The notes beneath the pieces were generated by a model that ran no database searches, was not told the DNA's origin, and worked only from the letters and a program-made list of their open reading frames with translations. Shown here one piece after another: positions 8,862-18,081 of a stretch of 52,189 nt of DNA. Within the stretch, counting starts at the first letter, position 1. Each line of letters begins with the position of its first letter. The position numbers and the translations under genes were made by a program. The stretch is from Agrobacterium tumefaciens (lineage in GTDB: Bacteria; Pseudomonadota; Alphaproteobacteria; Rhizobiales; Rhizobiaceae), in the NCBI RefSeq assembly GCF_013337285.1, contig NZ_SUPW01000014.1, forward strand, positions 1 to 52,189, in the 5' to 3' direction.

Positions 8862-8912
8862 ATAGGGGTTTTTATTTCAAAAACCTATACTCATTCTTCA
8901 AAAAACTATACC
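8862..8912. promoter_or_regulatory. Divergent regulatory region with AT-rich direct repeats
   Basis: The 136-bp gap between luxR and the importer operon contains CAAAAACCTATAC (8878-8890) and CAAAAAACTATAC (8899-8911), whose TATA cores are exactly 21 bp (two helical turns) apart. ATAGGGGTTTTT (8862-8873) forms an imperfect inverted partner of the first copy. Same-face spacing fits binding by an oligomeric LuxR/MalT-type activator. A perfect palindrome GGAACGTTCC (8975-8984) lies next to the start of the permease gene. No operator has been demonstrated. Confidence 0.45.
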
Positions 8913-8987
8913 TTTCGGCAATTGTTCAAACCGACATGCGGTGAAAAATTGTGCGCAGGCAACTGATGCACAAGGAACGTTCCACCG

Positions 8988-10016
8988 ATGCAGCAACATC
9001 CGCTGGTCGCGATTTTGAACAGGCTCGGCGCTTTCGTGCTGGTCATGATCGCTTTGTCCATCATGATTTTCGCGTTGGCCCGCGTAGTGCCGGGAGATCC
9101 CGCCCGCATGGCGCTCGGCCCGGCGGCAACGCAGGAACAGGTAGATGCGCTGCGCGGCGAGATGGGTCTCGATAAGCCGCTGGCTGTCCAATATGTCGAC
9201 TACATCGGCAATGCGCTGCATGGCGATCTCGGCTTCTCGCTGGTGTCCCAGCGTCCCGTCACCACCGATCTGGCGCAGACTGTTCCCGCCACCGTCGAGC
9301 TGGTGTTGGTCTCGGTCGTCTTCATGTTCGCCGTCGCCATCCCGCTCGGCGTCATCACCGCGCATTACCGCGACCGGCCGCTTGATCATATCGGCCGCAT
9401 CCTGTCGCTCACCGGGGTCACGATCCCGAGCTTTCTCTTCGCCATCACGCTGCAATTGCTGGCCGCCAGGTTTCTCTCCGGCTGGCCGATCATCGGCAGG
9501 CTTGACCACGGGCTCGGCTGGCAGGGCGGTCCGACCGGCTTCATCCTGATCGACGGCATGCTGGCCGGACGGTTCGATGTGGTGCTGGATGCGCTGAAAC
9601 ATCTCGCGTTGCCGGCCTTTGCGCTTTCCATGGCAGGCATCGGCCAGATCACCCGCATCACTCGCTCCTCGATGATCGAGAACCAGCGCAAGGACCATGT
9701 GCTGACCCTGCAAAGCTTCGGCGTGCCGGAGCGGGTCATCATCTTCCGTTATCTCTTGAAGCTCTCCTCCATCGCGCCGCTGACGATCATGGGGCTCGAA
9801 TTCGCGTCCTTGATCGGCAATGCCTTCGTGATCGAGATGGTCTTCGCCTGGGGTGGTTTTGCCTCCTACGGGCTGAACGCCATCCTGCAGAAAGACCTCA
9901 ATGCCGTGACCGCCGTGGTGCTGGTGGCCGGCCTGTTCTTCATCGTTGCGAACCTGATCGTGGATGTCCTGATCTCGATCATCGACCCGCGCCTGCGCCG
10001 CAAGGAGGCTCGCTGA
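8988..10016 (+). CDS. Dpp/Opp-type ABC transporter permease (DppB type), system 1
   Basis: Membrane subunit of a peptide/nickel/opine-class ABC importer, 342 aa. It has an N-terminal helix, the family signature RVVPGDPARMALGP after it, and about five further helices with the inner-membrane coupling segment around residues 225-260 (RITRSSMIENQRKDHVLTLQ). An AAGGAA site lies 10 nt before the ATG. It is first in a plus-strand operon ending near 20605 and diverges from the LuxR gene. The TGA overlaps the next ATG by one base. The substrate is not evident from sequence; the enzymes in the operon suggest a cyclic or modified amide. Confidence 0.9.
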   Translation: MQQHPLVAILNRLGAFVLVMIALSIMIFALARVVPGDPARMALGPAATQEQVDALRGEMGLDKPLAVQYVDYIGNALHGDLGFSLVSQRPVTTDLAQTVPATVELVLVSVVFMFAVAIPLGVITAHYRDRPLDHIGRILSLTGVTIPSFLFAITLQLLAARFLSGWPIIGRLDHGLGWQGGPTGFILIDGMLAGRFDVVLDALKHLALPAFALSMAGIGQITRITRSSMIENQRKDHVLTLQSFGVPERVIIFRYLLKLSSIAPLTIMGLEFASLIGNAFVIEMVFAWGGFASYGLNAILQKDLNAVTAVVLVAGLFFIVANLIVDVLISIIDPRLRRKEAR

Positions 10017-10897
10017 TGGCTGATATGAAAATGCTCGAACCCACCGATCGCGGTTTAAGCGCCGGTTACATGATGTGGTATCGTTTCAGCCGCAATCCGG
10101 CGGCGGTCATCGGCTCACTGATCCTGTTATCGGTGCTGGTTCTGGCGATCTTTGCGCCATGGCTCACGCCCTATCCGAAACATATCGGCGCGGTCGTCGA
10201 TTTCCGCGCCCGCCATATGCCGCCGGATCTGGAGCACTGGTTCGGCACCGACAAGGCCGGACGCGATATCTTTTCCCGTACCATTTTCGGGCTGCGTGTT
10301 TCCCTCCTTCTCGTCATCGGCGTGCTCGGTATTTCGGTTCCCGTCGGCACGGTGCTCGGCCTGATCGCCGGTTATTTCGGCGGCTGGACTGAAAAACTCA
10401 TCAGTGGCCTGACGAATGTGATGCTGGCCATGCCGCCGCTCGTCATGGCGCTGGCGGTCTCCAACCTTCTGGAACCGACGCTGACGAACGCCATGATCGC
10501 GATCACGCTGCTGTGGTGGACCTGGCACGCGCGGCTGATCTATTCGGTATCGAAGTCCATCGCGTCCGAGGATTACATCGAGGCGGCGCGCCTTGCCGGT
10601 GCCGGTCCGCTGCACATTCTCTTTCGCGAAATCCTGCCTAATTGCGTCTCGGTCATATCCGTCAAGACGACGCTGGATGCCGCCTTTGTCATCCTGTTCG
10701 GTGCGACGCTGAGCTTCCTCGGTTTCGGCGTCAAGCCGCCGACCCCCGACCTTGGCTCGATGGTTGCCGACGGGCGCCAGTTCATGCCGGATTTCTGGTG
10801 GGAAGTGCTCTGCCCCGGTGCAGCCGTGCTTTACGTGACGCTGGGTTTCAACCTGCTGGGCGACGGCCTGCGTGACATGTTCGACGTGGAAAGCTAA
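10016..10897 (+). CDS. Dpp/Opp-type ABC transporter permease (DppC type), system 1
   Basis: Second membrane subunit, 293 aa. It has the N-terminal OppC-like region with one helix, the typical HWFGTDKAGRDIFSRTIFG segment, then five helices and the coupling loop EDYIEAARLAGAGPLHILFR. The C-terminus ends in LLGDGLRDMFD, as in most DppC proteins. The start codon shares a base with the upstream stop, so translation is probably coupled. It is followed by a fused double ATPase, which supplies both nucleotide-binding domains of the complex. Confidence 0.92.
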   Translation: MADMKMLEPTDRGLSAGYMMWYRFSRNPAAVIGSLILLSVLVLAIFAPWLTPYPKHIGAVVDFRARHMPPDLEHWFGTDKAGRDIFSRTIFGLRVSLLLVIGVLGISVPVGTVLGLIAGYFGGWTEKLISGLTNVMLAMPPLVMALAVSNLLEPTLTNAMIAITLLWWTWHARLIYSVSKSIASEDYIEAARLAGAGPLHILFREILPNCVSVISVKTTLDAAFVILFGATLSFLGFGVKPPTPDLGSMVADGRQFMPDFWWEVLCPGAAVLYVTLGFNLLGDGLRDMFDVES

Positions 10898-10901
10898 AGT
10901 C

Positions 10902-12548
10902 ATGACTGAACCGCTTCTCAAGGTCGAAAACCTCAACGTCACCTTTACCAATTACGGCCGCACCCGCCACGTGCTGCGCGATGTCGCCTTCACGGTTGCC
11001 GCGGGCGAACGCGTGGCGCTGATCGGCGAAACCGGATCTGGAAAATCGGTCACCGCCAAGACGATCATCGGCACCCTGCCGAAGAATGCCGCGATCACGT
11101 CCGGCGCCATCATCATCGATGGCCGGGATGTGCTTGCCCTGCCGCGCAGGGAACGGGAGGCCCTGAAGGGAACGGCGTTTTCGCTGATCATGCAGGACCC
11201 GCTGTCTTCCTTCAATCCGGTCTTCAAGATCGGAACGCATCTCGATGATGTCATGCGCTTTGCCGACAAACGCGATGGCATCAACTCGTCCAAGACCGAG
11301 CGCCGCACCCGCATTGCGGCGGTTCTGCGCCGGGTGCAGCTTGCCGATACCGAGCGGGTGATGAATGCCTATCCGTCCGAGCTTTCGGGCGGCATGCGCC
11401 AGCGTGTGCTGATTGGGCTTGCGCTGCTGCATCAGCCAAAGCTCCTGATCGCCGATGAGCCGGGCACGGCGCTTGACGTGACGACGCAGGATGAAATCCT
11501 TAACCTCATCAACCAGCTGGTGGCCGAAGAAAACATGGCGCTGCTGATGATCACCCACAATCTCGGCGTCGTGCGCAAGGTGGCGGACCGGGTCGTGGTC
11601 ATGCATCATGGCGATATCGTCGAGACCGGTCCGTGCACGCAAATCCTGCATGCTCCCGCTGCGGATTATACGCGTTCGCTGCTGGATGCGGTGCCGCCGC
11701 TCTATGGCTCACGTGTCACGGATCTCGCGCAAAGCACGCGGCAGCCGATCATCACCATCGAAGGCCTGAACAAGATTTACGGCAGACGCAATGGCTACCA
11801 TGCCGTGCGTGACGTGAATCTGACGCTGAAGCAAGGCGAGGTTTTTGGCCTTGCGGGTGAATCCGGTTCCGGCAAGACCTCGGTTGCCCGCATGATCATG
11901 GGCCTTTCGCGTCCCACGTCTGGCAATCTTGTCATCGACGCCCCGGCGCCTGAGCGCGGCAAGCGGTTGACGCAGATCGTCTATCAAAATCCCGGCACCT
12001 CGCTCAATCCGAAGCGCACGGTGAAACAGACGCTTGCCCTGCCGTTGAAATCCATCGGCATGGACGGCCAGGCGCGGGAAAACCGGATGCAGGAACTGTT
12101 GGGGCTGGTGCGGCTACCGCAATCCTATCTCGGCAAATATCCGCACGAGCTTTCCGGCGGGCAGAAGCAGCGCGTGGCGATTGCCCGTGCGCTCGCGGCA
12201 GAGCCGAAAATCCTCATTCTCGACGAGCCGACGGCGGCACTCGATGTTTCGGTGCAGAAGACGGTGATCGACCTTCTCCTGCAGCTGCGCGAGGAGCTTG
12301 GCCTGACCTATCTGATGATCTCGCACGACCTGTCGCTGATGCGCAATTTCTGTTCGCGCATCGCCATCATGCTGCGCGGCGAGATTGTCGAGGAGGGCGT
12401 GACGTCGGCGGTCTTTGCTGCGCCGTCGCATCCCTATACCCGCGCCCTGATCGCGGCGATCCCCGTCGTCACCGACGAGGAAGAACGTCTGAAACCCACC
12501 GTGACCGAGGAAGAGCGCATGCGCTTCCTCGTAAAAACGACCGATTGA
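10902..12548 (+). CDS. Fused double ABC ATPase (DppD-DppF type), system 1
   Basis: Two complete ATPase domains in one polypeptide of 548 aa. Domain 1 has Walker A GETGSGKS (about 42-49), signature LSGGMRQRV and Walker B LLIADEPGTALD. Domain 2 has GESGSGKTS (about 319-327), LSGGQKQRVAIARAL and LILDEPTAALD. Each half ends with the peptide-importer motif near HPYTR or the equivalent. A GTG upstream at 10872 is in frame but lies inside the permease gene; the ATG at 10902 gives a normal N-terminus. The fusion replaces the separate DppD and DppF subunits of enteric bacteria and is common in rhizobia. It runs into the HyuA gene. Confidence 0.92.
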   Translation: MTEPLLKVENLNVTFTNYGRTRHVLRDVAFTVAAGERVALIGETGSGKSVTAKTIIGTLPKNAAITSGAIIIDGRDVLALPRREREALKGTAFSLIMQDPLSSFNPVFKIGTHLDDVMRFADKRDGINSSKTERRTRIAAVLRRVQLADTERVMNAYPSELSGGMRQRVLIGLALLHQPKLLIADEPGTALDVTTQDEILNLINQLVAEENMALLMITHNLGVVRKVADRVVVMHHGDIVETGPCTQILHAPAADYTRSLLDAVPPLYGSRVTDLAQSTRQPIITIEGLNKIYGRRNGYHAVRDVNLTLKQGEVFGLAGESGSGKTSVARMIMGLSRPTSGNLVIDAPAPERGKRLTQIVYQNPGTSLNPKRTVKQTLALPLKSIGMDGQARENRMQELLGLVRLPQSYLGKYPHELSGGQKQRVAIARALAAEPKILILDEPTAALDVSVQKTVIDLLLQLREELGLTYLMISHDLSLMRNFCSRIAIMLRGEIVEEGVTSAVFAAPSHPYTRALIAAIPVVTDEEERLKPTVTEEERMRFLVKTTD

Positions 12549-12565
12549 TGAAAGAGGAGCCTGAC

Positions 12566-14122
12566 GTGTATCGCGTTGGAATTGACGTCGGCGGCACGAA
12601 TACCGATGCCGTTGTGTTACAGGATAAAACCGTTCTGGCGGGGGTAAAGGCCTCCACCACTGAGGATGTGACGTCCGGTGTCATCGAAGCCCTTGAAAAG
12701 GTCATCGAGGCGTCGGGCATCGACAGGGCGCGCATTGGCGCCGTGATGATCGGCACCACGCATTTCACCAATGCGGTGATCGAGCGCCGGCATATGGATG
12801 AGGTCGCCGCCATCCGGCTCGGCCTGCCATCCGGCGCCGGCCTGCCGCCAATGGTGGACTGGCCGGATGATCTCAAGGAAATCGTTGGCAACCACGGTTA
12901 TCAGGTCCGAGGCGGCTATGAGTTCGATGGTCGCGAAATTTCGCCGCTCGATGAGGACGAGATCGTCCGTATCGCCGCCGATATCCGCGCCAAGGGCCTG
13001 AAGGCCGCCGCCGTCACCTGCGTTTTCAGCGGCATCAATGATGCGATGGAGCTGCGGGCGAAGGAAATTCTGCAGGAGCGCTGCCCCGGGCTGCCGGTGG
13101 TGATGTCCAAGGATATTGGCCGTCACGGTCTGCTTGCGCGTGAAAGTGCGGCGATCATGAATGCCAGCCTCCTGTCGCTGGCCGACCGCACCGTTGCGGC
13201 TTTCGGCGAGGCGCTGAAGGCTGCGGGCATTACCTGCCCGTTTTATATCACCCAGAACGACGGCACGCTGATGGCGGCGGATGTGGTGCGCGGTTTCCCC
13301 GTGCTCACCTTCGCGTCCGGCCCGACGAATTCCATGCGCGGTGCGGCTTTCCTCACCGGCCTCAAGGATGCCGTGGTGGTGGATGTCGGCGGCACCACCT
13401 CCGATGTCGGCTCGCTGTCGCACGGCTTTCCGCGGCAGGCGTCCACGACGGTGGATATTGGCGGCGTGCGTACCAATTTCCGCATGCCGGACGTCTTCTC
13501 CATCGGCCTTGGCGGCGGCTCACTGGTGGTCAATGGCGATCATGGCCTGACCGTCGGACCGAAATCTGTCGGTTACCGCGTTCGCCGCGATGCGCTCTGC
13601 TTCGGCGGCTCGACCCTGACGGCAACCGATATTGCCGTTGCATCCGGCAAGGCGGATGTGGGTGAGAAGGCGCTGGTGTCCATTCTCGATAAAAGGCTGG
13701 TGGATGCTGCGGTCCAAAAGATCAACGACATGCTCGAGGCCTGTGTGGAACGCAGCCGCATCTCGTCATCGCCGGTGCCGGTGATTGCCGTTGGCGGTGG
13801 TTCGATCCTGATGCCGGATCGTATCGGTGACCTGGACGTCATCCGACCCGAGAATTTCGCGGTGGCCAATGCCGTCGGCGCGGCGATCGCGCAGATCAGC
13901 GGCGAGACCGATCGCGTCTTCTCGCTGGTCGAGGGGCGAACGCGCGAGAGCGCGCTGGCCGAGGCCGAGGCTGAGGCACGCGAGAAGGCGATTGCGGCAG
14001 GCGCACTCGCAGAGACGTTGGAAGTCATCGAGCGCGAGGATATGCCGCTCGCATACCTGCCGGGCAATGCCACCCGCATTCATGTGAAAGTTGTTGGAGA
14101 AATGGGGGCCAATCATGGCTGA
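12566..14122 (+). CDS. Hydantoinase/oxoprolinase A-like ATP-dependent hydrolase, copy 1
   Basis: HyuA-family protein, 518 aa, of the acetate/sugar kinase-like ATPase fold. Phosphate-binding motifs are visible near the N-terminus (VGIDVGGTNTDAVV) and in the middle (DAVVVDVGGTTSDVGSL). GTTHFTNA and FASGPTNSMRGAAFLTG are further family signatures. Known relatives open five-membered cyclic amides (hydantoins, 5-oxoproline) with ATP. At about 515 aa it is much shorter than classical HyuA (about 690 aa), and there is no HyuB gene; the partner here is DUF917. I prefer GTG at 12566, 6 nt after AAAGAGGAG, over ATG at 12548. A homologous copy lies at 18078-19616. Confidence 0.85.
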   Translation: MYRVGIDVGGTNTDAVVLQDKTVLAGVKASTTEDVTSGVIEALEKVIEASGIDRARIGAVMIGTTHFTNAVIERRHMDEVAAIRLGLPSGAGLPPMVDWPDDLKEIVGNHGYQVRGGYEFDGREISPLDEDEIVRIAADIRAKGLKAAAVTCVFSGINDAMELRAKEILQERCPGLPVVMSKDIGRHGLLARESAAIMNASLLSLADRTVAAFGEALKAAGITCPFYITQNDGTLMAADVVRGFPVLTFASGPTNSMRGAAFLTGLKDAVVVDVGGTTSDVGSLSHGFPRQASTTVDIGGVRTNFRMPDVFSIGLGGGSLVVNGDHGLTVGPKSVGYRVRRDALCFGGSTLTATDIAVASGKADVGEKALVSILDKRLVDAAVQKINDMLEACVERSRISSSPVPVIAVGGGSILMPDRIGDLDVIRPENFAVANAVGAAIAQISGETDRVFSLVEGRTRESALAEAEAEAREKAIAAGALAETLEVIEREDMPLAYLPGNATRIHVKVVGEMGANHG

Positions 14123-15248
14123 CACGCGCAAGCTGAAATATGACGAAGCGGCATTGCGCACGCTGACGCGGGAAGATCTCGACGCGCTGGAAATCGGTGC
14201 CGGCATTCTCGGCACGGGCGGCGGCGGCAATCCTTATCTCGGCAAGCTGCTGGCGCTGGAGGCCATGAAGGCCGGTTACGAGTTGAAGATCCTTGCAACC
14301 GACGCCATCGAGCCTGATGCGCTTTGCATGTCCATCGGCGGCATCGGCGCGCCTGTCGTTGGCGTGGAGCGCATCCGCGAGGGCCGCGAAGGCCTGCGGT
14401 GCCTGCGGGCGATGGAAGAGCTGATCCGCACGCCGGTAGACGCCATCGTCTGCGAAGAAATCGGCGGCTCGAACTCCATGAACCCGCTGGTGACGGCGGC
14501 GCTGGGCGGCCTGCCGATCCTCGATTGCGACGGCATGGGCCGGGCTTTCCCGGAAATGCAGATGACCACCTTCTCCATCTATGGTCACAGTTCCACCCCA
14601 TCGGTGATGTGTGACCTGCATGGCAATGCGGTCATCTTCAGCCACGCCGTTTCCGAAGTCTGGCATGAGCGCATGGCCCGCGCCTGCGTCGTTTCGCAGG
14701 GCGGCGGCGCGATGCTGGCGACCGCGCCGATGCAGGCGCATTACGTGCACCAGTATGGCATTCCGAAAACCTACACCAAGGCGATCGCCATCGGTGAGGC
14801 GGTGATCCGCGCCCGCAAGCAGCAGGAAGACCCGATTGCGGCTGTCTGCGCGCTGGAAGGCGGACGACGCATCTTCAACGGCAAGATCACTGATCTGAAG
14901 CGCCATCTGCGCGGCGGTTTCGCCGTGGGCGATGTCGAGCTTTCCGGCTTTGACGATTGCTCGGGCCAAACGGCAAGCGTGGCGATCCAGAACGAATTCC
15001 TGCTGTTCCGCCGTGACGGCAAGGTGGAAGTGACCGTGCCCGACCTGATCGTCCTGCTCGATGTCGACACGGGGTATCCGATCACCACCGAAGTGCTGCG
15101 CTACGGCCAGCGTGTGGCCGTCATCGCCATTCCCTGCCACGACCTTCTGCGCAGCGCCCGCGCGCTTGAGGTCGTTGGACCGGCGGCATTCGGTTACCCG
15201 GAAATTCCTTTCTCACCGCTGCCCGTACCGGTCAGCAAGGCTGCCTAA
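14115..15248 (+). CDS. DUF917 (S-methyl-thiohydantoin desulfurase-type) protein, copy 1
   Basis: Protein of 377 aa with the hallmark glycine-rich segment GAGILGTGGGGNPYLGKLL (about residues 28-46) and the conserved stretches EEIGGSN and DCDGMGRAFPEMQMT. This family (Pfam PF06032, as I recall) is genetically linked to HyuA-like proteins and has recently been named after thiohydantoin desulfuration; biochemical knowledge is sparse. The ATG at 14115 overlaps the HyuA stop by 8 bp, so the two are probably co-translated and may form a complex (inference). An in-frame TTG further upstream at 14091 is inside HyuA and less likely. Confidence 0.85.
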   Translation: MADTRKLKYDEAALRTLTREDLDALEIGAGILGTGGGGNPYLGKLLALEAMKAGYELKILATDAIEPDALCMSIGGIGAPVVGVERIREGREGLRCLRAMEELIRTPVDAIVCEEIGGSNSMNPLVTAALGGLPILDCDGMGRAFPEMQMTTFSIYGHSSTPSVMCDLHGNAVIFSHAVSEVWHERMARACVVSQGGGAMLATAPMQAHYVHQYGIPKTYTKAIAIGEAVIRARKQQEDPIAAVCALEGGRRIFNGKITDLKRHLRGGFAVGDVELSGFDDCSGQTASVAIQNEFLLFRRDGKVEVTVPDLIVLLDVDTGYPITTEVLRYGQRVAVIAIPCHDLLRSARALEVVGPAAFGYPEIPFSPLPVPVSKAA

Positions 15249-15290
15249 CCATAAGTGGGGCCAATGCCCCCAATAAAGAGGAGAACGATA

Positions 15291-16886
15291 ATGAAAATGC
15301 CTGTACTTTCTTCCCGTCTCGCCGCGCTGGCGCTAGGCACGGCGCTCGTGTTGCCGCTTGTTTCTTCCGCAGCCTTTGCGGAAGATAAAGTGTCGGTCGC
15401 GGTCAATACCATGCAGATATTCAGCTCGCTCGACCCCGCGAAGGTGACGGATTACACCGGCTACATGGCAATCGTGAACATGTATGACGGCCTGACCACG
15501 GTGAACGCCAAGGGCGAAATCGTGCCGCATCTTGCGAAATCCTGGGATATTTCGCAAGATGGCCTGACCTACACCTTCCACCTGCGCGACGATGCGAAGT
15601 TTCAGGATGGCACGGCGGTAAAGGCTGCCGATCTTGCCTGGTCGATCCAGCGCCTGCTTGGCATCAACAAGGGTCCGTCGAACCTCATCGTCGGCGTGCT
15701 CAAGCCTGAAAACGTCACCGCGCCTGACGATGCGACGCTGGTCATGAAGATCGAGCGCCAGTTTTCGCCCTTTATGGCCGCCACACCGCTGATGATGGCT
15801 CTGAACAAGACGCTGATCGAAGCCAATGCCAAGCCCGAAGACAAGTGGGGCGAGGCCTATGTCGGCGAACATTCCGCCGGTTCCGGTCCCTACAAGCTCG
15901 TCAGCTACAACCGTTCCGCCGATATGGTCATTGCCCGCAACGCCGATTATTTCCTTGGCTGGAGCAAGGGCAAGCCGATTGACGAAGTGCGCTTCGTGCA
16001 GACGAGCGACGACGCCACCGTCAAGGCGCTGGCGGAAAAGGGCGAACTCGGCCTTTCCTCGCACGGGCTTGGCAACGACACCTATGAATCCATCGGCCGG
16101 ATGAAGGGTTACAAGCTGATCCAGACCCGCACCGCCGGTGGTTTTGTCATCAAGCTCAACACCAAGGTTTACCCGACCGACGACGTTCACGTTCGCCGCG
16201 CCATCGCCTATGCGACGGACTACAAGACGATCCAGGAAGTGATCTATCCCGGTTTCGATATGCAGGGACCGCTTTCCGATGCCTTCAAGGATGCGCATAA
16301 CGGTGACATCCAGCCCGGCGTTTATGATCTGGAAAAAGCCAAGGAAGAACTGGCCAAGTCGAAATATGCCGGGCAGAAGATCACGCTCGTCAACAGCTAT
16401 GTCGCTTCGCTCGCCTTCGAGGCTGAAGTGGCGTTGCTGCTGCAATCCAGCCTCGAGCAGATCGGCATCACGCTTGATATCAAGCCTGAGCCGTGGAACC
16501 GCATCGTCGAGCTGTCTTCCAAGCCGGAAACGACGCCGGCATCGACGCAGGTGAACATCTCGCCGACCTATCCGTCGCCGGATGCGATGTTCTACAACCA
16601 GTATCACTCCAAGGCTTCCGGCACCTGGATGTCGATGGAATGGTTGCAGAATGCCGAGATCGACGGGTTGATCGACAAGGTCCGCGCCACCACCGATGTC
16701 AACGAGCAGAACACCACCTATAAGGAACTGCAGACGAAGATCGCCGATCTTCAGCCGGATGTCTGGGCCGTTGCGCCGAACCGCCGTTATGCCGCGAACA
16801 AGTGCCTTCAGGGTTACGAGTTCATTCCCATGCAGAGCTGGGACCTGAACTTCTCCAATTTCCATTGGGACTGCAAAGCGGAGTGA
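15291..16886 (+). CDS. Peptide/nickel/opine-type ABC substrate-binding protein, system 1
   Basis: Periplasmic binding protein of the SBP_bac_5 (DppA/OppA) class, 531 aa. It has a clear Sec signal peptide (residues 1 to about 29, ending SSAAFA before EDKVSV). Family landmarks include AKSWDISQDGLTYTFHLRDD and GSGPYKL. The ATG at 15291 follows AGAGGAG at the right distance; an in-frame GTG at 15255 would disrupt the signal peptide. It sits between the two HyuA/DUF917 pairs rather than beside the permeases. A C-terminal stretch with Cys residues (NKCLQGYEF, HWDCKAE) may form a disulfide (inference). Confidence 0.93.
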   Translation: MKMPVLSSRLAALALGTALVLPLVSSAAFAEDKVSVAVNTMQIFSSLDPAKVTDYTGYMAIVNMYDGLTTVNAKGEIVPHLAKSWDISQDGLTYTFHLRDDAKFQDGTAVKAADLAWSIQRLLGINKGPSNLIVGVLKPENVTAPDDATLVMKIERQFSPFMAATPLMMALNKTLIEANAKPEDKWGEAYVGEHSAGSGPYKLVSYNRSADMVIARNADYFLGWSKGKPIDEVRFVQTSDDATVKALAEKGELGLSSHGLGNDTYESIGRMKGYKLIQTRTAGGFVIKLNTKVYPTDDVHVRRAIAYATDYKTIQEVIYPGFDMQGPLSDAFKDAHNGDIQPGVYDLEKAKEELAKSKYAGQKITLVNSYVASLAFEAEVALLLQSSLEQIGITLDIKPEPWNRIVELSSKPETTPASTQVNISPTYPSPDAMFYNQYHSKASGTWMSMEWLQNAEIDGLIDKVRATTDVNEQNTTYKELQTKIADLQPDVWAVAPNRRYAANKCLQGYEFIPMQSWDLNFSNFHWDCKAE

Positions 16887-16907
16887 TCTTCGCTTCATGA
16901 AAACCGG

Positions 16908-16926
16908 CCCCGCCATAAAGGCGGGG
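16908..16926 (+). other. GC-rich stem-loop between binding-protein and DUF917 genes
   Basis: CCCCGCC (16908-16914) and GGCGGGG (16920-16926) make a perfect 7-bp stem with a five-base loop, 21 bases after the binding-protein stop. No U-run follows, so it looks less like a terminator than a 3' mRNA-stabilising or partial attenuation element, as often found after binding-protein genes. The rest of the 118-bp gap holds no gene. Confidence 0.5.
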
Positions 16927-17004
16927 TTGGCCAGACTTGGAACTTCAAAGGGAAGGAGCATTGCTTGCGGCCGGAAAAGGCTGTGGCATGCCCGAGGATG
17001 ACGC

Positions 17005-18081
17005 ATGATCCAGGAATTTTCCGAAGACGATATCGAACCTCTGGCCACCGGCGCCTGGATTCTGGGAACGGGCGGCGGCGGCAACCCCTATATCTCGACG
17101 CTCAATCTGCGCCGTCTTTATGACGAAGGCAAACGGGTGAAGGTCATGGATCCCATGGCGCTCGCCGATGACGACATGGTTGCGGTCGTCTCCAAGATGG
17201 GTGCGCCGCTTGTCGGTCAGGAGCGGCTGGGAGACCCTGTCCATCTCGCCCGCGCTGTCGAGGTGATGGAGGATTATCTCGGCAAGCCGTTCCGGGCGAT
17301 CATGAGCGTCGAAATCGGCGGTTCGAACGCACTGTCGTCCTTCCTCGCCGCCGCCATGCTTGACCGACCGGTCGTGAATGCCGACGCCATGGGGCGCGCC
17401 TATCCGGAAGCGCAGATGACATCCTTCGCCATCGGCAACCTGCCGATGTTTCCGCTGTCGCTGGTCGATGTGCGCGACAATGAGGTGATTGTGACGCGGG
17501 CGGCCTCCTGGAAGTGGATGGAGCGCATCTCGCGCAAGGTCTGCACCGAAGTCGGCTCCACCGCCGCCACCTGCAAGGCACCGCGTACCGGCAGGGAAGT
17601 GAAGGAATGGGGCATTCACTACACCGTCACCAAGGCGACCGAACTCGGGCGCGCGGTGATGGAGGCGCGTGCGCGCCATGACGATCCGGTTCAGGCGGTT
17701 CTCGATCATGAGGGCGGCAAGCAGCTGTTCCGCGGCAAGGTGGTGGATGTGGCCCGCGAGACCACCGGTGGTTTCCTGCGCGGCAGCACGACCATTGAAG
17801 GCATCGATGCCGACCGCGGTTCGCGCATGGAACTGGCCTTCCAGAACGAATGGGCGGTCGCCTTCCGCGATGGCCAGCCGGTTGCCATGACGCCGGACCT
17901 GCTTTGCCTTCTCGACACTGTTTCCGGCGGCGCCATCGGCACGGAATCGGTGCGTTACGGCCAGCGCGTCACGGTTGTCGCCTTACCCGCGCCGGAGCTT
18001 TTGACGACACCTGCCGGCATCGCTGCCGTCGGCCCGCGCGCCTTCGGTTATGACATTGATTTCAGATCGGTATTCCCATGA
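17005..18081 (+). CDS. DUF917 (S-methyl-thiohydantoin desulfurase-type) protein, copy 2
   Basis: Paralogue of the protein at 14115, 358 aa, with the same signatures GAWILGTGGGGNPYISTL (near residue 15), VEIGGSNALSSF and NADAMGRAYPEAQMTSF. It lacks the 13-residue N-terminal extension and the C-terminal tail of copy 1. The start is preceded by a GAGGA-like site. The stop overlaps the start of HyuA copy 2 (ATGA). Gene order is therefore DUF917 then HyuA, the reverse of the first pair, which argues against simple tandem duplication of the pair. Function is unknown beyond the association with HyuA-type ring-opening proteins. Confidence 0.85.
   Translation: MIQEFSEDDIEPLATGAWILGTGGGGNPYISTLNLRRLYDEGKRVKVMDPMALADDDMVAVVSKMGAPLVGQERLGDPVHLARAVEVMEDYLGKPFRAIMSVEIGGSNALSSFLAAAMLDRPVVNADAMGRAYPEAQMTSFAIGNLPMFPLSLVDVRDNEVIVTRAASWKWMERISRKVCTEVGSTAATCKAPRTGREVKEWGIHYTVTKATELGRAVMEARARHDDPVQAVLDHEGGKQLFRGKVVDVARETTGGFLRGSTTIEGIDADRGSRMELAFQNEWAVAFRDGQPVAMTPDLLCLLDTVSGGAIGTESVRYGQRVTVVALPAPELLTTPAGIAAVGPRAFGYDIDFRSVFP

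Noticed and set aside
15333..17084. Antisense open frame of 583 codons on the minus strand
   Set aside because: It lies fully opposite the binding-protein gene with its signal peptide and family motifs; the GC-rich codon bias of the sense gene leaves the opposite frame open. No ribosome site or protein family is seen.
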